From: Actinoplanes oblitus
GTDB lineage: Bacteria; Actinomycetota; Actinomycetes; Mycobacteriales; Micromonosporaceae
Length of the DNA: 64,000 nt
Reading direction: 5' to 3'
Assembly (NCBI RefSeq): GCF_030252345.1
Contig: NZ_CP126980.1
Span: forward strand, 6,835,501 to 6,899,500
The notes beneath the pieces are model-generated. The model searched no databases and was not told where the DNA came from. It saw only the letters and a program-made list of their open reading frames with translations. Numbering within the stretch: position 1 is the stretch's first letter; every line of letters starts with the position of its first letter. Positions 25,126 to 34,072 of this stretch are shown piece by piece. Position numbers and translations under genes: made by a program.

Positions 25126-25295
25126 CTGGCGGCGCGTCGGATGGGCGGAACATGACCATCCAGAGGCGGCTGAGGCCCGCGGGCGTGGCGGCGTAGTACC
25201 GGCCGCACTCTTCGAGACGTCCTGACCCGCGACCGCTTTCGTCGGAGGCTCGCGGGCTTCGGGCTCTCCCCCGGGTGGTGCGCCTTCGGTTGCCT

Positions 25296-28200
25296 TCACC
25301 CTTGCTGCTCCTTCAACTGGCGTGTCGGGAGAGTCTGGGCGAGAGTGCTGAAGTAGGGCAGCTTCGCCCAGCTGTCATGGTTGCCGATGACGTAGAGGCG
25401 TTGCTTCGCGCGGGAGACGGCGACATTGAAGAGGTTGGGCTGGCTGGCGGCCCAAGCCCGGGCTCCGGGACGGGTCGGGTTGCCGCCGAGGACGAACAGG
25501 ACGACGTCGGCTTCCTTACCTTGGGCTGTGTGGACGGTGCCGCAGGTCATCTTCGGATGGATGGGCTGCCAACGCTGTCGTAGCCGGCGGGCGGGGTCAC
25601 GAAACGGGCTGATCATCATGAGCTGGTCGGGGCCGATACCAGCGTTGATCAGGTAGTTGACGATGCGGGCCGCGGCGTCGCCTTCGGCGGGGATCCAGTT
25701 GCCTTCGGCTTCGGTGGCGACGACATCGATCCAGGAGCTCTCGCGTGTGGTGAGCGGGTGCGGGCGAGGCGCGGTGCCGTGGATCATGAGTTGGTCGTAG
25801 ACGGCGGTGTTGACGATGTCGAACATCGGGTTGTCGCAGCGCCGGTGCACCCGCAGGGGTGCGCCGACCCAGACCTTGGACTCCGGGTCGTTGGGGTCGG
25901 GCAGGTGGGTGCCGAGCGGAGTGAGCCGGTCGGTGAGAGTCTGCACGGAACCACCACCGGGCAGCCAGGTTCCGGCCACCCGATGATGGCGGCGCAAGGC
26001 CTGTTGGGTGGTGTGCAGGACGGTGACGACGGGCTCGAGCTGCAGCGGGTCACCGACGGCGACCAGCCTGCGGCTGCGCCAGATCGCTCCGACGGCCTGC
26101 TGCGGCGCGGCTTGACCGGCCTCGTCGACGAGCAGCCAGCCGAGTGCTTCGGCACCGAGCGGGCGTAGCAGCCGCTCCACGGAGGCGAACGTGGTGGAGA
26201 TGACCGGCACGACCATGAACAACGACTGCCAGGCGGCGCGGATCGCGGCAGCCGGTGCGCTGCCGGGGGCCTGACCGGAAAGGATGTCGGCAACGGCGGT
26301 CAGGTTGGCTCGCATGATGCCGGCGGCACCGGTCAGGAACGCGGTGTGCAGATTGAGCGCGGCCAGGAAGACCTTGGTGCGGGCAGTGTTCCATTCCTCG
26401 TCCGCCCATGGTGCGGCGAGTTCTCGGTGCTCCTCGTCGGCCAGCCAGGTGGCATCCGGCACCGCACCGGGATAGTCGCGGCGCGCCTGGTCGACGATCG
26501 CCATGGCAGCATCGCGTTCGGCAGCGGCGCGGGTATGCATGGTTGCGGCACGACTCACCGCTTCCGCCGCCGTTCGTGCGGCACTGCGCGTGGCGACCTG
26601 GGCGTCAGCTGCGGTCCGGGCGTGTTGTTCGGCTGCGGAAAGGGCGGCTTGCAGAGGGATGTCCTCGGCGTGCCAGCGTCGGATCGCCTTGCCGAAGGTG
26701 AACACGTTCTCCCACAGACCGGGCTTGAGATCCCGATGCGCGGCCCGCCGGGCGGCCGCTGCCTCGAGCGCGCGACGGACGGTAGCCGCAGTAGCGGCCG
26801 CGTCACCGGCGACGGCCTCGGCACGCCGGTGCCGTTCGGCTGCCTCGTCGTACCGCACGGCGGCAGCATCAGCCGCCTGCCGCAACTGCGGCAGTCTCCG
26901 GAGAACGGCGTGCGCGTGCTGCCGGGCATCACGCAGCCGCTTCTCGGTTGCGAGCGCCTCGTTGAAGGCCCTGACCGCTTGTGCCCACGACGAAGCGGGG
27001 ACGCTGTCGGCCTGTTTGAGCCAGTCGAAGAAGCCCGGCCCGTCGTCACCGCTCTTCTTCCGCGGGTCGGCGGGATCGCCATACCAGAATCGGCCCAGGA
27101 ACTCACGCCGGTTGGTCTTGTTACCCAGCATCGCCGCGACCAGGCCCCAGGCGGGTTCGCCGAGGACCCGTTCCGCGTGCTGGCGCAGGTAGGACGCTTC
27201 GCCGGTCCAGTGGTCGTCGATCGCCTTGGTTTGCGGGATCTCGCGGGTCACATTGGCCAGGGCACCGTTGTTGGCCGAGGCGACCACCATTTCGAACCCG
27301 GTCAGCTCCGCTTTCAGAGCCCGGATTCGCCGCTGCTTCTTGTCGGTCTTCCACCCCAGCTCCGAGGTAGTGAAGCCGCCGGCCGGGCTGCGCAGGGTCG
27401 CCAGTCGGCGGGCTCGTTCGACTACCAGTGCGGCGATCAGGTCGCGCAACATGGTGGTCTTGCCGGTGCCGGGCGGTCCGTTGACCGCGAACACTCCGGC
27501 GTTGCCGGACAGCCGGTGAAGCATGGCGTTGATGGCGAGCTGTTGGCTGGTGGCTAGCGAATGGGCGGGTTTCGCGGGCCAGCGTCCGGCCGGCACCCGT
27601 TCCGGCGCCAGTTCGTCGAGCAGCCGGCCGGTCTGCTCGGTGTCGCGGACATCCCAATGCGGCAACCCGGCGACGGCGTCATCACTGCTGAGATAGTCGA
27701 CCAGTGCGGGTCCGCAGTCACCGGAGGCGGCAGCGTCCGCGACCCGGCGCAGGTCTTCGACGAAGAAGCTGTTGAGGAAATCGCTCTGAGCGTCGAGCTC
27801 GCGCCATGCTTTGACCCGCTCGCTGTGTATTCGTAGCCCTTGCGGCTGCAGCGTCTCGGTGACACCGAGCAGGTCGCTGGTCATCTCCACTACCCGCGTA
27901 AGCAACTGCGGACCAACCGGCTGGCTGACCGCGATGCCGTCCTCCAGGAGACGGGCCGCTTCGTGGTCGTCGTCCGCAGCGGCGACGAGGTCCCGCACCC
28001 GGTCAGCCCAGCGCTGCTCGTCGGTATCGAACCCGTCCAGCCAGCCCGGGTTGTGCGGACCCGGATCGGTCGTCCGGCCTGCCGCCCACCCGGCGGTCGA
28101 CAGCACCAGGGTGTCCAGCAGCATCCGCCCGTCGCTGGTCAGCACGACCGCGAACAGCGCCGTGTCCCCACGCGGGATCCGCTCGTCGACATCCTCCGGC

Positions 28201-28892
28201 GATGTGCCGAGCACCCGCTGTGTCACCGCATGCACCCGGTCCAGCGAGAACACCCCGCCATACACGCTGTGCCGCCACACGAAGTCAGTGCCGACATCCT
28301 GGCGCCCCAGTGCATGCCCGTCCTGCCACGGCAGAAGATCACCGGGCCGTGGCGCATACCGACGCTCGCGCGGGTTAGGGCGTTCCAGTGTCTGCGCCGC
28401 GAACAACTCCACCGACCGCCAGTACCGCAAGACGTCTCGGCGCCGCGCCGCCTCGCCGTTCACCTGTGTCGACCGAACCGGGGTCGGTGTTGCCGGAGCT
28501 GGGGCGGGCGTAGACGCAGGGCGGCCCGCCACCGTGGTTCCCGGCCGCGGCGAGCGCGGCGCCTCCGTGGCACCGCCGGGCCGGACGGGCTTCTTCACCT
28601 GGCCATAGGTCCGCAGGCCAAGATCGGGCAGGGTGAACAGAGCCGGGCACACGGGGCACACCAGCGCCACGTACCGCTGTTGCCGTCCTCGGGTCTCGTA
28701 CGGTTTGCGGAAGCTGTGCAACTGACCTCCGCACGTGGGGCAGGCTCTGGCTACCGGCTCCTCGTACGACCAGCCCGGTTCCGCGAACCGTCCCGTCACT
28801 GCCCCAAGCTGCACATCCCAGCGAGCCGACACCAGCTGCTGCACCGTTGCCACCGACAGGCTCCCGTCCCCACTCGGAAAGATGACCATCAC
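25296..28892 (-). CDS. Large SF1 helicase/ATPase of COG1112 type with N-terminal zinc finger
   Basis: The 1,198-residue protein has a CPTCG...CPVC zinc-ribbon (~residues 51-82) and a variable N-terminal region to ~residue 430. Motif I is GPPGTGKTT (~471-479). A ~400-residue Ala/Arg/Glu-rich probable coiled-coil insertion spans ~600-850. Walker B/motif II is LLVDEAGQA (~920), TVHTAQGKEADVV is near residue 1115, and VSRAKQRLYVIG forms the final motif VI (~1157). This is the DNA2/NAM7-like SF1 architecture of COG1112 helicases, several of which act in phage defence, although no nuclease domain is visible. A GTG start with GGGAGG nine bases upstream is assumed. It fills the interval between the two tuf 3'-end copies. 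Confidence 0.85.
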   Translation of the reverse strand: MMVIFPSGDGSLSVATVQQLVSARWDVQLGAVTGRFAEPGWSYEEPVARACPTCGGQLHSFRKPYETRGRQQRYVALVCPVCPALFTLPDLGLRTYGQVKKPVRPGGATEAPRSPRPGTTVAGRPASTPAPAPATPTPVRSTQVNGEAARRRDVLRYWRSVELFAAQTLERPNPRERRYAPRPGDLLPWQDGHALGRQDVGTDFVWRHSVYGGVFSLDRVHAVTQRVLGTSPEDVDERIPRGDTALFAVVLTSDGRMLLDTLVLSTAGWAAGRTTDPGPHNPGWLDGFDTDEQRWADRVRDLVAAADDDHEAARLLEDGIAVSQPVGPQLLTRVVEMTSDLLGVTETLQPQGLRIHSERVKAWRELDAQSDFLNSFFVEDLRRVADAAASGDCGPALVDYLSSDDAVAGLPHWDVRDTEQTGRLLDELAPERVPAGRWPAKPAHSLATSQQLAINAMLHRLSGNAGVFAVNGPPGTGKTTMLRDLIAALVVERARRLATLRSPAGGFTTSELGWKTDKKQRRIRALKAELTGFEMVVASANNGALANVTREIPQTKAIDDHWTGEASYLRQHAERVLGEPAWGLVAAMLGNKTNRREFLGRFWYGDPADPRKKSGDDGPGFFDWLKQADSVPASSWAQAVRAFNEALATEKRLRDARQHAHAVLRRLPQLRQAADAAAVRYDEAAERHRRAEAVAGDAAATAATVRRALEAAAARRAAHRDLKPGLWENVFTFGKAIRRWHAEDIPLQAALSAAEQHARTAADAQVATRSAARTAAEAVSRAATMHTRAAAERDAAMAIVDQARRDYPGAVPDATWLADEEHRELAAPWADEEWNTARTKVFLAALNLHTAFLTGAAGIMRANLTAVADILSGQAPGSAPAAAIRAAWQSLFMVVPVISTTFASVERLLRPLGAEALGWLLVDEAGQAAPQQAVGAIWRSRRLVAVGDPLQLEPVVTVLHTTQQALRRHHRVAGTWLPGGGSVQTLTDRLTPLGTHLPDPNDPESKVWVGAPLRVHRRCDNPMFDIVNTAVYDQLMIHGTAPRPHPLTTRESSWIDVVATEAEGNWIPAEGDAAARIVNYLINAGIGPDQLMMISPFRDPARRLRQRWQPIHPKMTCGTVHTAQGKEADVVLFVLGGNPTRPGARAWAASQPNLFNVAVSRAKQRLYVIGNHDSWAKLPYFSTLAQTLPTRQLKEQQG

Positions 28893-29162
28893 TTTAGGGA
28901 GCCTCCCGGAAGGGCACGATCCCGATTTTTCGGCAGCCTGTGATCAACCTGCCACCGACCGGCACGAATGGCGGTCAAGGGCCATCAACATGACGTCCGT
29001 CGCACAGAGCGGCTACCTCCGCCGCGAGCGACACCACCGACGATGCCGGCGCCCTTGGGCACCAGATGCGCCGTTGCTCGCACAGAGTCCGGACGATCTC
29101 CAAGAGCTGCCCATCAGCCTTCGGGAACGGCTTGTCAAGTGCGCCGTCATCCCTGGTACAAG
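28893..29162. other. Intergenic region inside the island
   Basis: About 270 bp between the helicase start and the tuf terminator. Short open frames exist, but none has a plausible start, ribosome site or recognisable product. No integrase, tRNA or clear promoter was found. Confidence 0.45.
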
Positions 29163-29205
29163 CCGGAGGTGTGCCGAGGCTCGTCGCCCACCGGCACACC
29201 TCCGG
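29163..29205 (-). terminator. tuf terminator hairpin
   Basis: A perfect 14-bp inverted repeat CCGGAGGTGTGCCG / CGGCACACCTCCGG with a 15-nt loop begins 8 bp after the tuf stop codon. Confidence 0.8.
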
Positions 29206-29212
29206 GCCGGCA

Positions 29213-30403
29213 TCAGTCCAGCAGTGCGGTAACGGTACCGGCGGCCACCGTGCGGTTGCCCTCACGGACCGCGAAGCCGAGGCCGGCTTCCAGGGCGACC
29301 GGCTTGCCCAGGGTCACCGTCACCTCGTCGAGGGTGTCGCCGGGCATCACCAGGTCCCGGTCGCCCAGGTCCAGCCCGCCGGACACGTCGGTGGTGTGGA
29401 AGTAGAACTGCGGCCGGTAGTCCGCCGCGAACGGCGTGTGCCGGCCGCCCTCCTCCTTCGTCAGCGCGTACATCCGCGCCGTGAAGACCCGGTGCGGCCG
29501 CACGCTGCCCGGCGCGGCGAGCACCTGGCCACGCTGGACCTGCTCGCGCCTGACCCCGCGGAGCAGCACCGCGGCGTTGTCGCCGGCCTGCGCCGACGTC
29601 AGCACCTTGCCGAACGTCTCCAGCCCGGTCGCGACGCTGGTCACCGTCGGGCCGAGACCGACGATCTCGACGGGCTCGCCGGCGCGCAGCTCACCGCGCT
29701 CGACCTTCCCGGTCACCACGGTGCCCCGCCCGCTGATCGACAGCACGTTCTCGATCGGCATCAGGAACGGCTCGCCCAGCTCGCGCGCCGGGATCGGCAC
29801 GTAACCGTCGACCGCGTCGAGCAGGTCGACTATCGACGCCACCCAGCGCGGGTCGCCCTCGAGGGCGCGCAGCGCGCTGACCCGGATCACCGGCACCTCG
29901 TCGCCGGGGAACCCGTACTCCGACAGCAGCTCACGGACCTCCAGCTCGACCAGGTCGAGCAGCTCCGGGTCGTCGACAGCGTCGCTCTTGTTCAGCGCGA
30001 CCACGAGGTGCGGCACCCCGACCCGCTGGGCGAGCAGCACGTGCTCGCGGGTCTGCGGCATCGACCCGTCCTGCGCCGAGACGACCAGGATCGCGCCGTC
30101 CACCTGCGCCGCCCCGGTGATCATGTTCTTCACGTAGTCGGCGTGCCCGGGCATGTCGACGTGCGCGTAGTGCCGGCCCGGCGTCTCGTACTCGACGTGC
30201 GCGATGGTGATGGTGATCCCGCGGGCGGCCTCCTCCGGCGCCCTGTCGATCCCCTCGAACGCGACGTACCGGTTGGCGACCGGGTCGCGGTCGGCGAGGA
30301 CCTTGGTGATCGCGGCGGTCAGGGTCGTCTTCCCGTGGTCGACGTGACCCATCGTGCCGATGTTGACGTGCGGCTTGGTACGGATGAACTGGCTCTTGGC
30401 CAT
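29213..30403 (-). CDS. tuf: Divergent elongation factor Tu (tuf3-like)
   Basis: The 396-residue protein has all GTPase motifs: GHVDHGKTT (19-27), effector RGITI, DMPGHAD (83-89) and NKSD (138-141). It differs from housekeeping EF-Tu in ways typical of the Streptomyces tuf3 type: PGHAD preceded by Met instead of Cys, a short VTALLD end, and location outside the rpsL-fusA operon. Arg127 occupies the position of E. coli Gln124 (QR instead of RQ before VGVP), a site where Gln124Lys gives kirromycin resistance. It delivers aminoacyl-tRNA to the ribosome, perhaps under special conditions or as an elfamycin-tolerant paralogue. Confidence 0.92.
   Translation of the reverse strand: MAKSQFIRTKPHVNIGTMGHVDHGKTTLTAAITKVLADRDPVANRYVAFEGIDRAPEEAARGITITIAHVEYETPGRHYAHVDMPGHADYVKNMITGAAQVDGAILVVSAQDGSMPQTREHVLLAQRVGVPHLVVALNKSDAVDDPELLDLVELEVRELLSEYGFPGDEVPVIRVSALRALEGDPRWVASIVDLLDAVDGYVPIPARELGEPFLMPIENVLSISGRGTVVTGKVERGELRAGEPVEIVGLGPTVTSVATGLETFGKVLTSAQAGDNAAVLLRGVRREQVQRGQVLAAPGSVRPHRVFTARMYALTKEEGGRHTPFAADYRPQFYFHTTDVSGGLDLGDRDLVMPGDTLDEVTVTLGKPVALEAGLGFAVREGNRTVAAGTVTALLD
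29214..29305 (-). repeat. tuf 3'-end direct repeat (in-gene copy)
   Basis: This is the functional 3' end of tuf, matching the displaced copy at 25034-25125 (4,180 bp away, same orientation). Confidence 0.82.
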
Positions 30404-30493
30404 GATGTGCTCAATCCTCACTGGATGCGAGGCATGGGGTGGTACGCGCGCCGATGCCAGCCGGCGCGCGCCAGAACCGCGCACGACGAATCC

Positions 30494-30530
30494 ACCCTTC
30501 CCCGGGTTCTGCTACTTGCTGGGGAAGGGT
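30494..30530 (-). terminator. Hairpin upstream of tuf (terminator or leader structure)
   Basis: ACCCTTCCCC (30494-30503) pairs perfectly with GGGGAAGGGT (30521-30530), with a 17-nt loop. It lies 91 bp upstream of the tuf start and 120 bp after the preceding lipoprotein gene. It may terminate that gene or act in the tuf leader. Confidence 0.5.
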
Positions 30531-30650
30531 CAGATTCGGGTATCGAGGAAAGCGCGCACGGGAGCGCCCACCGGGGTGGGGAGCTGACGACCGTACGCGA
30601 ACATGGGTGAAACCTAGCCTGAAGCGGCCGGTTACTCGACCGAATAAACC

Positions 30651-31436
30651 TCAGCCACCCATGGCCTGCAGTGCCGACTTCGGCATCTCGACGGTCTGCT
30701 TGGCCGGCGGCTTGGCGACGGTGACCTTGGCACCCATGTCCGAGTAGGTGGCGACGCTCTGCCCGGCCCCGATCGCGCTCAGGTCCACCGACATCGCGCT
30801 CAGGTAGCCGTCGGCGTCGACCTCGGCGGTGAACGGCATCCGGGTGTCCTTGCCGTCCAGGAGCTTGAGCAGCTGCGGCGTGGCGGACGGCGACTTGGCG
30901 ATGTCCAGCGTGCCGGAGAACCGTCCCTTGCCGGTCTTGGTCACCGCGGTCGCGGCCTCGAGCATCTTCGCCGAGTTCCGCGGGTCGTTCTTCGCCATGC
31001 TCAGCGCGCTGCCGGCGGGCATCTTGGTGGCGTCGATGTGCATCCACTTGCCGTTCGCGAAGGTCTTCGCGGCGGCACCGCCGTAGCGCATGTAGAGGTC
31101 GGCGCCGATCGTGCGCATGTTGACGCTGCCCAGGCTGCCCATGTCGAGCTTCATGTCGACGAGCTTTTTCGCGCCGTCGAAGGAGCCGTCGCCGACGATC
31201 CCGCCGAACGACGTCATGTGGATCCGGGCGCTGGTGCCGGTCAGCTTGGTGACGCCGGCGAGCAGCTCGGTCCGGGCCGCGGAGGACTGCGCGGCGGCGG
31301 CCGTCGTGGTGGTGGCGGCCGGGGCACCGGTCGCTCCGGTGGCACCGGCCGGTGCCGGTTTCTTGTCACCGCAGGCGCCCATCCCGGCGAGCGCCACCAG
31401 GGCCACACCCGTGACGGCCAGACGTCGCATCTTCAT
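30651..31436 (-). CDS. LppX/LprAFG-like lipoprotein
   Basis: The 261-residue lipoprotein (lipobox GMGAC, Cys22) has an Ala/Thr linker and a LolA/LppX-like half-barrel pattern: an initial helix (ARTELLAGVTKLTGTSARIHM), alternating strands, the GKWMHIDATKMPAG segment, and PFTAEVDADGYLSAMSVDL near the end. Relatives carry lipids across the cell wall or are uncharacterised surface lipoproteins. It is apparently monocistronic. Confidence 0.7.
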   Translation of the reverse strand: MKMRRLAVTGVALVALAGMGACGDKKPAPAGATGATGAPAATTTTAAAAQSSAARTELLAGVTKLTGTSARIHMTSFGGIVGDGSFDGAKKLVDMKLDMGSLGSVNMRTIGADLYMRYGGAAAKTFANGKWMHIDATKMPAGSALSMAKNDPRNSAKMLEAATAVTKTGKGRFSGTLDIAKSPSATPQLLKLLDGKDTRMPFTAEVDADGYLSAMSVDLSAIGAGQSVATYSDMGAKVTVAKPPAKQTVEMPKSALQAMGG

Positions 31437-31523
31437 CGTGGTGTCTCCCCGTCCTAGGCTCGGCCGCCACCCTAGACGGTGCCGTCAATCCGGTCGTCCC
31501 CGCCCCGCACGACCGTCACGGGC

Positions 31524-33086
31524 CTACCCGCGAAGGGCCCGCAGGCGGCGCGCCTCCACCGGATCGGTCACCGGGATGGCGGCGAGCAGTTCCTTGGTGT
31601 ACGCGTGCCGCGGCTGCTCGTACACCTCGGCGGTCGGCCCGATCTCCACCACCGTGCCGTCCTTGAGCACGGCGACCCGGTCGGCGATCTGACGCAGCAC
31701 GGCCAGGTCGTGCGAGACGAACACCATCGCCAGCCCGAGTTCCTCGCGCAGCTCCTCCAGCAGGGCGAGCACCTGCGCCTGGGTGGTGACGTCGAGGGAC
31801 GACACCGGCTCGTCGCAGACGATCAGGCGCGGCGACGGCGCGATCGCGCGGGCGATGCCGACCCGCTGCCGCATGCCGCCGGAGAGCTGGTGCGGGTACC
31901 TGTCGTACTCGGTGGCGGACAGCCCGACGCGCTCCAGCAGCGACGTGACGCGCGGGCGCGGATCGCGTACCCCGGAGAGCCGCAACGGGTCGGCGATGCT
32001 CTCGCCGATGGTGCGGCGCGGGTTGAGCGACGACAGCGGGTCCTGGAAGACCATCTGCACCGAGCGACCCCGGCGGCGCCCGATGTCGGCCCCGTCGAAG
32101 GTGATCCGCCCGGAGGTGGGCGGGATCAGGCCGACCATCATCCGGGCCAGGGTGGTCTTGCCGGTGCCGGACTCACCCACGATGCCGAGCGTCTCGCCGG
32201 CGTGCACGTCCAGTGTCACCCCGTCGACAGCGCGGACCGGCGGAGGCTTGCGGAAGCCGCCACGTCGCGGCTGCGGGAAATGCTTGCGTACGTCGCGCAC
32301 CCGCAACAACGGCTCGCCGGGGGTGAACGCCCGGGTGCCGGGCCGGGGCACCGCGTCCAGCAGCGCCCTGGTGTACGGGGCCTCGGGCGCCACCAGCACC
32401 GACTCGGTGGCGCCCTGCTCGACCACCGTCCCGTGCCGCATCACCACCACCTGCTCGGTCGATCCGGCCACCACCCCGAGGTCGTGGCTGATCAGCAGCA
32501 GTGCCGCGCCGGTGGTGGCCCGCACCTCGTCGAGCAGGTCGAGGATCTGCGCCTGCACCGTCACGTCGAGCGCCGTGGTCGGCTCGTCGGCGACGATCAG
32601 CCGGGGCCGGCAGGCGATCGCCATGGCGATCAGCGCCCGCTGTCGCATCCCCCCGGAGAACTGGTGCGGATACGCCGCCGCCCGGCGCGCCGGGTCGGGG
32701 ATGTGCACCTGCCCGAGGACCTCGACCGCGCGGTCCCGGGCGGCTTTCCGGGACGCCCCGGTGTGCAGCCGGTACACCTCGGCGATCTGGTCGCCGACGG
32801 TGTGGAACGGGCTGAGCGCGGTGAGCGGTTCCTGGAACACCATGGTGATCTGCGCGCCCCGGATCGCGGCGGCGCCCTCGAGGAGGTCGACGCCGTCGAA
32901 GTCAGCCTTGCCGGTCACCCGGCCCGCGCTGAGGCCGAGCAGGGCCAGCGCCGCCGTGCTCTTGCCGGACCCGGACTCGCCGACGATGCCGAGCGAGCCG
33001 CCGGCCGGCAGCTGGAAGGACAGCCCGTCGACCGCCGTCGTATCGCCGTAACTGATCCGCAGGTCGTCAACCGTCAGCAGCGTCAT
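31524..33086 (-). CDS. Fused dipeptide/oligopeptide ABC ATPase (DppD-DppF in one chain)
   Basis: The 520-residue protein carries two complete nucleotide-binding domains. Domain 1 has Walker A GESGSGKST (~35-43), signature FSGGMRQRA and DEPTTALD. Domain 2 has GESGTGKTT (~300), LSGGMRQRV and CDEPVSSLD. Each shows the peptide-subfamily HQFSGGMRQR/HQLSGGMRQR signature. It powers the two permeases encoded just upstream; the ATG overlaps the permease stop (ATGA). Fusion of the two ATPases into one polypeptide is known in actinomycetes. Confidence 0.92.
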   Translation of the reverse strand: MTLLTVDDLRISYGDTTAVDGLSFQLPAGGSLGIVGESGSGKSTAALALLGLSAGRVTGKADFDGVDLLEGAAAIRGAQITMVFQEPLTALSPFHTVGDQIAEVYRLHTGASRKAARDRAVEVLGQVHIPDPARRAAAYPHQFSGGMRQRALIAMAIACRPRLIVADEPTTALDVTVQAQILDLLDEVRATTGAALLLISHDLGVVAGSTEQVVVMRHGTVVEQGATESVLVAPEAPYTRALLDAVPRPGTRAFTPGEPLLRVRDVRKHFPQPRRGGFRKPPPVRAVDGVTLDVHAGETLGIVGESGTGKTTLARMMVGLIPPTSGRITFDGADIGRRRGRSVQMVFQDPLSSLNPRRTIGESIADPLRLSGVRDPRPRVTSLLERVGLSATEYDRYPHQLSGGMRQRVGIARAIAPSPRLIVCDEPVSSLDVTTQAQVLALLEELREELGLAMVFVSHDLAVLRQIADRVAVLKDGTVVEIGPTAEVYEQPRHAYTKELLAAIPVTDPVEARRLRALRG

Positions 33087-34072
33087 CGTAGTTGCACCCG
33101 GGGGTCGGCGGCGGCGTAGAGGAGGTCGGCGGCCGTGTTGGCGACCACCATGACCAGGCCGGTGAGCAGGGTGACCCCGACCACCACCGGCAGGTCGATC
33201 TGGTTCACCGCGCCGACCAGCAGCTGCCCGACACCGGGCAGGCCGAACATCGTCTCGGTGAGCACCGCGCTGGTCAGGATCGAGGCGACGTCCACAGCGG
33301 TCAGCGTGATCAGCGGCAGCAGCGCCCCGCGCAGGGCCCGGCGCCAGAGGATCCGGCGTTCCGGGATCCCGTACGCCCGGGCCGTCCGGATGTGGTCCTC
33401 GGCCAGGCTCTCGGCCAGCCCGGCCCGGGTCAGCCGGGCGTAGGCGGCGGTCTGGATCACCGCGAGCGCGATCCACGGCAGGAGCAGGTTCTGCGCCCAG
33501 AGCAGCGGGTCGGTGGTGAACGGGACGTACTGCGGGAACGGCAGCCACTGCAGGTGCACGCAGAAGAGCAGGAGCAGCAGCAGCCCGACCAGGAAGACCG
33601 GGACCGCGTAGCCGGCCAGTACCAGGCCGTTGACGATCCGGTCGAGCCAGCGGTACCGGCGCAGCCCGGAGAGCAGGCCGGCGCCGATGCCGAGGACCAG
33701 GGAGAGGATCTCGGCGCCGAGGGCGAGCGAGAACGAGACCGGGAGCCGGTCCAGCAGCAGGGTGGTGACCGGCTGCGACGTCTCGAAGGAGTAGCCGAGG
33801 CAGGGTGCCGGGCAGTGGCGCACCTCCGGGCCGAGCGAGTAGTCCCGGCCGGCGACGATGCCTTGCAGGTAGTGCCAGTACTGGGTCCCGACGGGGTCGG
33901 CGAGACCCATCGCCTCGCGGACGTCGGCGAGCCGTTCCGGCGTGCAGCCCTTGCCGCAGGCCAGCGTCGCCGGGTCGGCGGGCGCCAGATAGAACAGCGC
34001 GTAGATCAGGGCGGACAGCACGAGCAGGACGACGGCGCCCCCGACGATCCGGCGCCCGAGATAGCCGATCAT
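33083..34072 (-). CDS. Peptide ABC permease (DppB-like)
   Basis: The 329-residue protein has the MIGYLGRRIVGGAVVLLVLSALIYALFYLAP start of DppB/OppB subunits, a ~90-residue extracellular loop containing paired Cys (ACGKGC, HCPAPC) and five further helices. The EAA-like loop is HIRTARAYGIPERRILWRRALRGALLP (~residues 229-255). The Cys pairs in the external loop are unusual for the family and could form disulfides. It is ATGA-coupled on both sides. Confidence 0.9.
   Translation of the reverse strand: MIGYLGRRIVGGAVVLLVLSALIYALFYLAPADPATLACGKGCTPERLADVREAMGLADPVGTQYWHYLQGIVAGRDYSLGPEVRHCPAPCLGYSFETSQPVTTLLLDRLPVSFSLALGAEILSLVLGIGAGLLSGLRRYRWLDRIVNGLVLAGYAVPVFLVGLLLLLLFCVHLQWLPFPQYVPFTTDPLLWAQNLLLPWIALAVIQTAAYARLTRAGLAESLAEDHIRTARAYGIPERRILWRRALRGALLPLITLTAVDVASILTSAVLTETMFGLPGVGQLLVGAVNQIDLPVVVGVTLLTGLVMVVANTAADLLYAAADPRVQLR

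Noticed and set aside
24433..25299. Longer 288-residue SUKH protein starting at 25299
   Set aside because: The added N-terminus runs through the tuf remnant and low-quality Arg/Pro sequence, whereas the ATG at 25017 precedes the domain directly.
25126..29213. Integrase or excisionase gene in the putative tuf-integrated island
   Set aside because: No tyrosine or serine recombinase motifs were seen in any frame of the interval.
28975..29265. Small minus-strand gene between helicase and tuf
   Set aside because: It would overlap the tuf 3' end and terminator and has no ribosome site or recognisable product.
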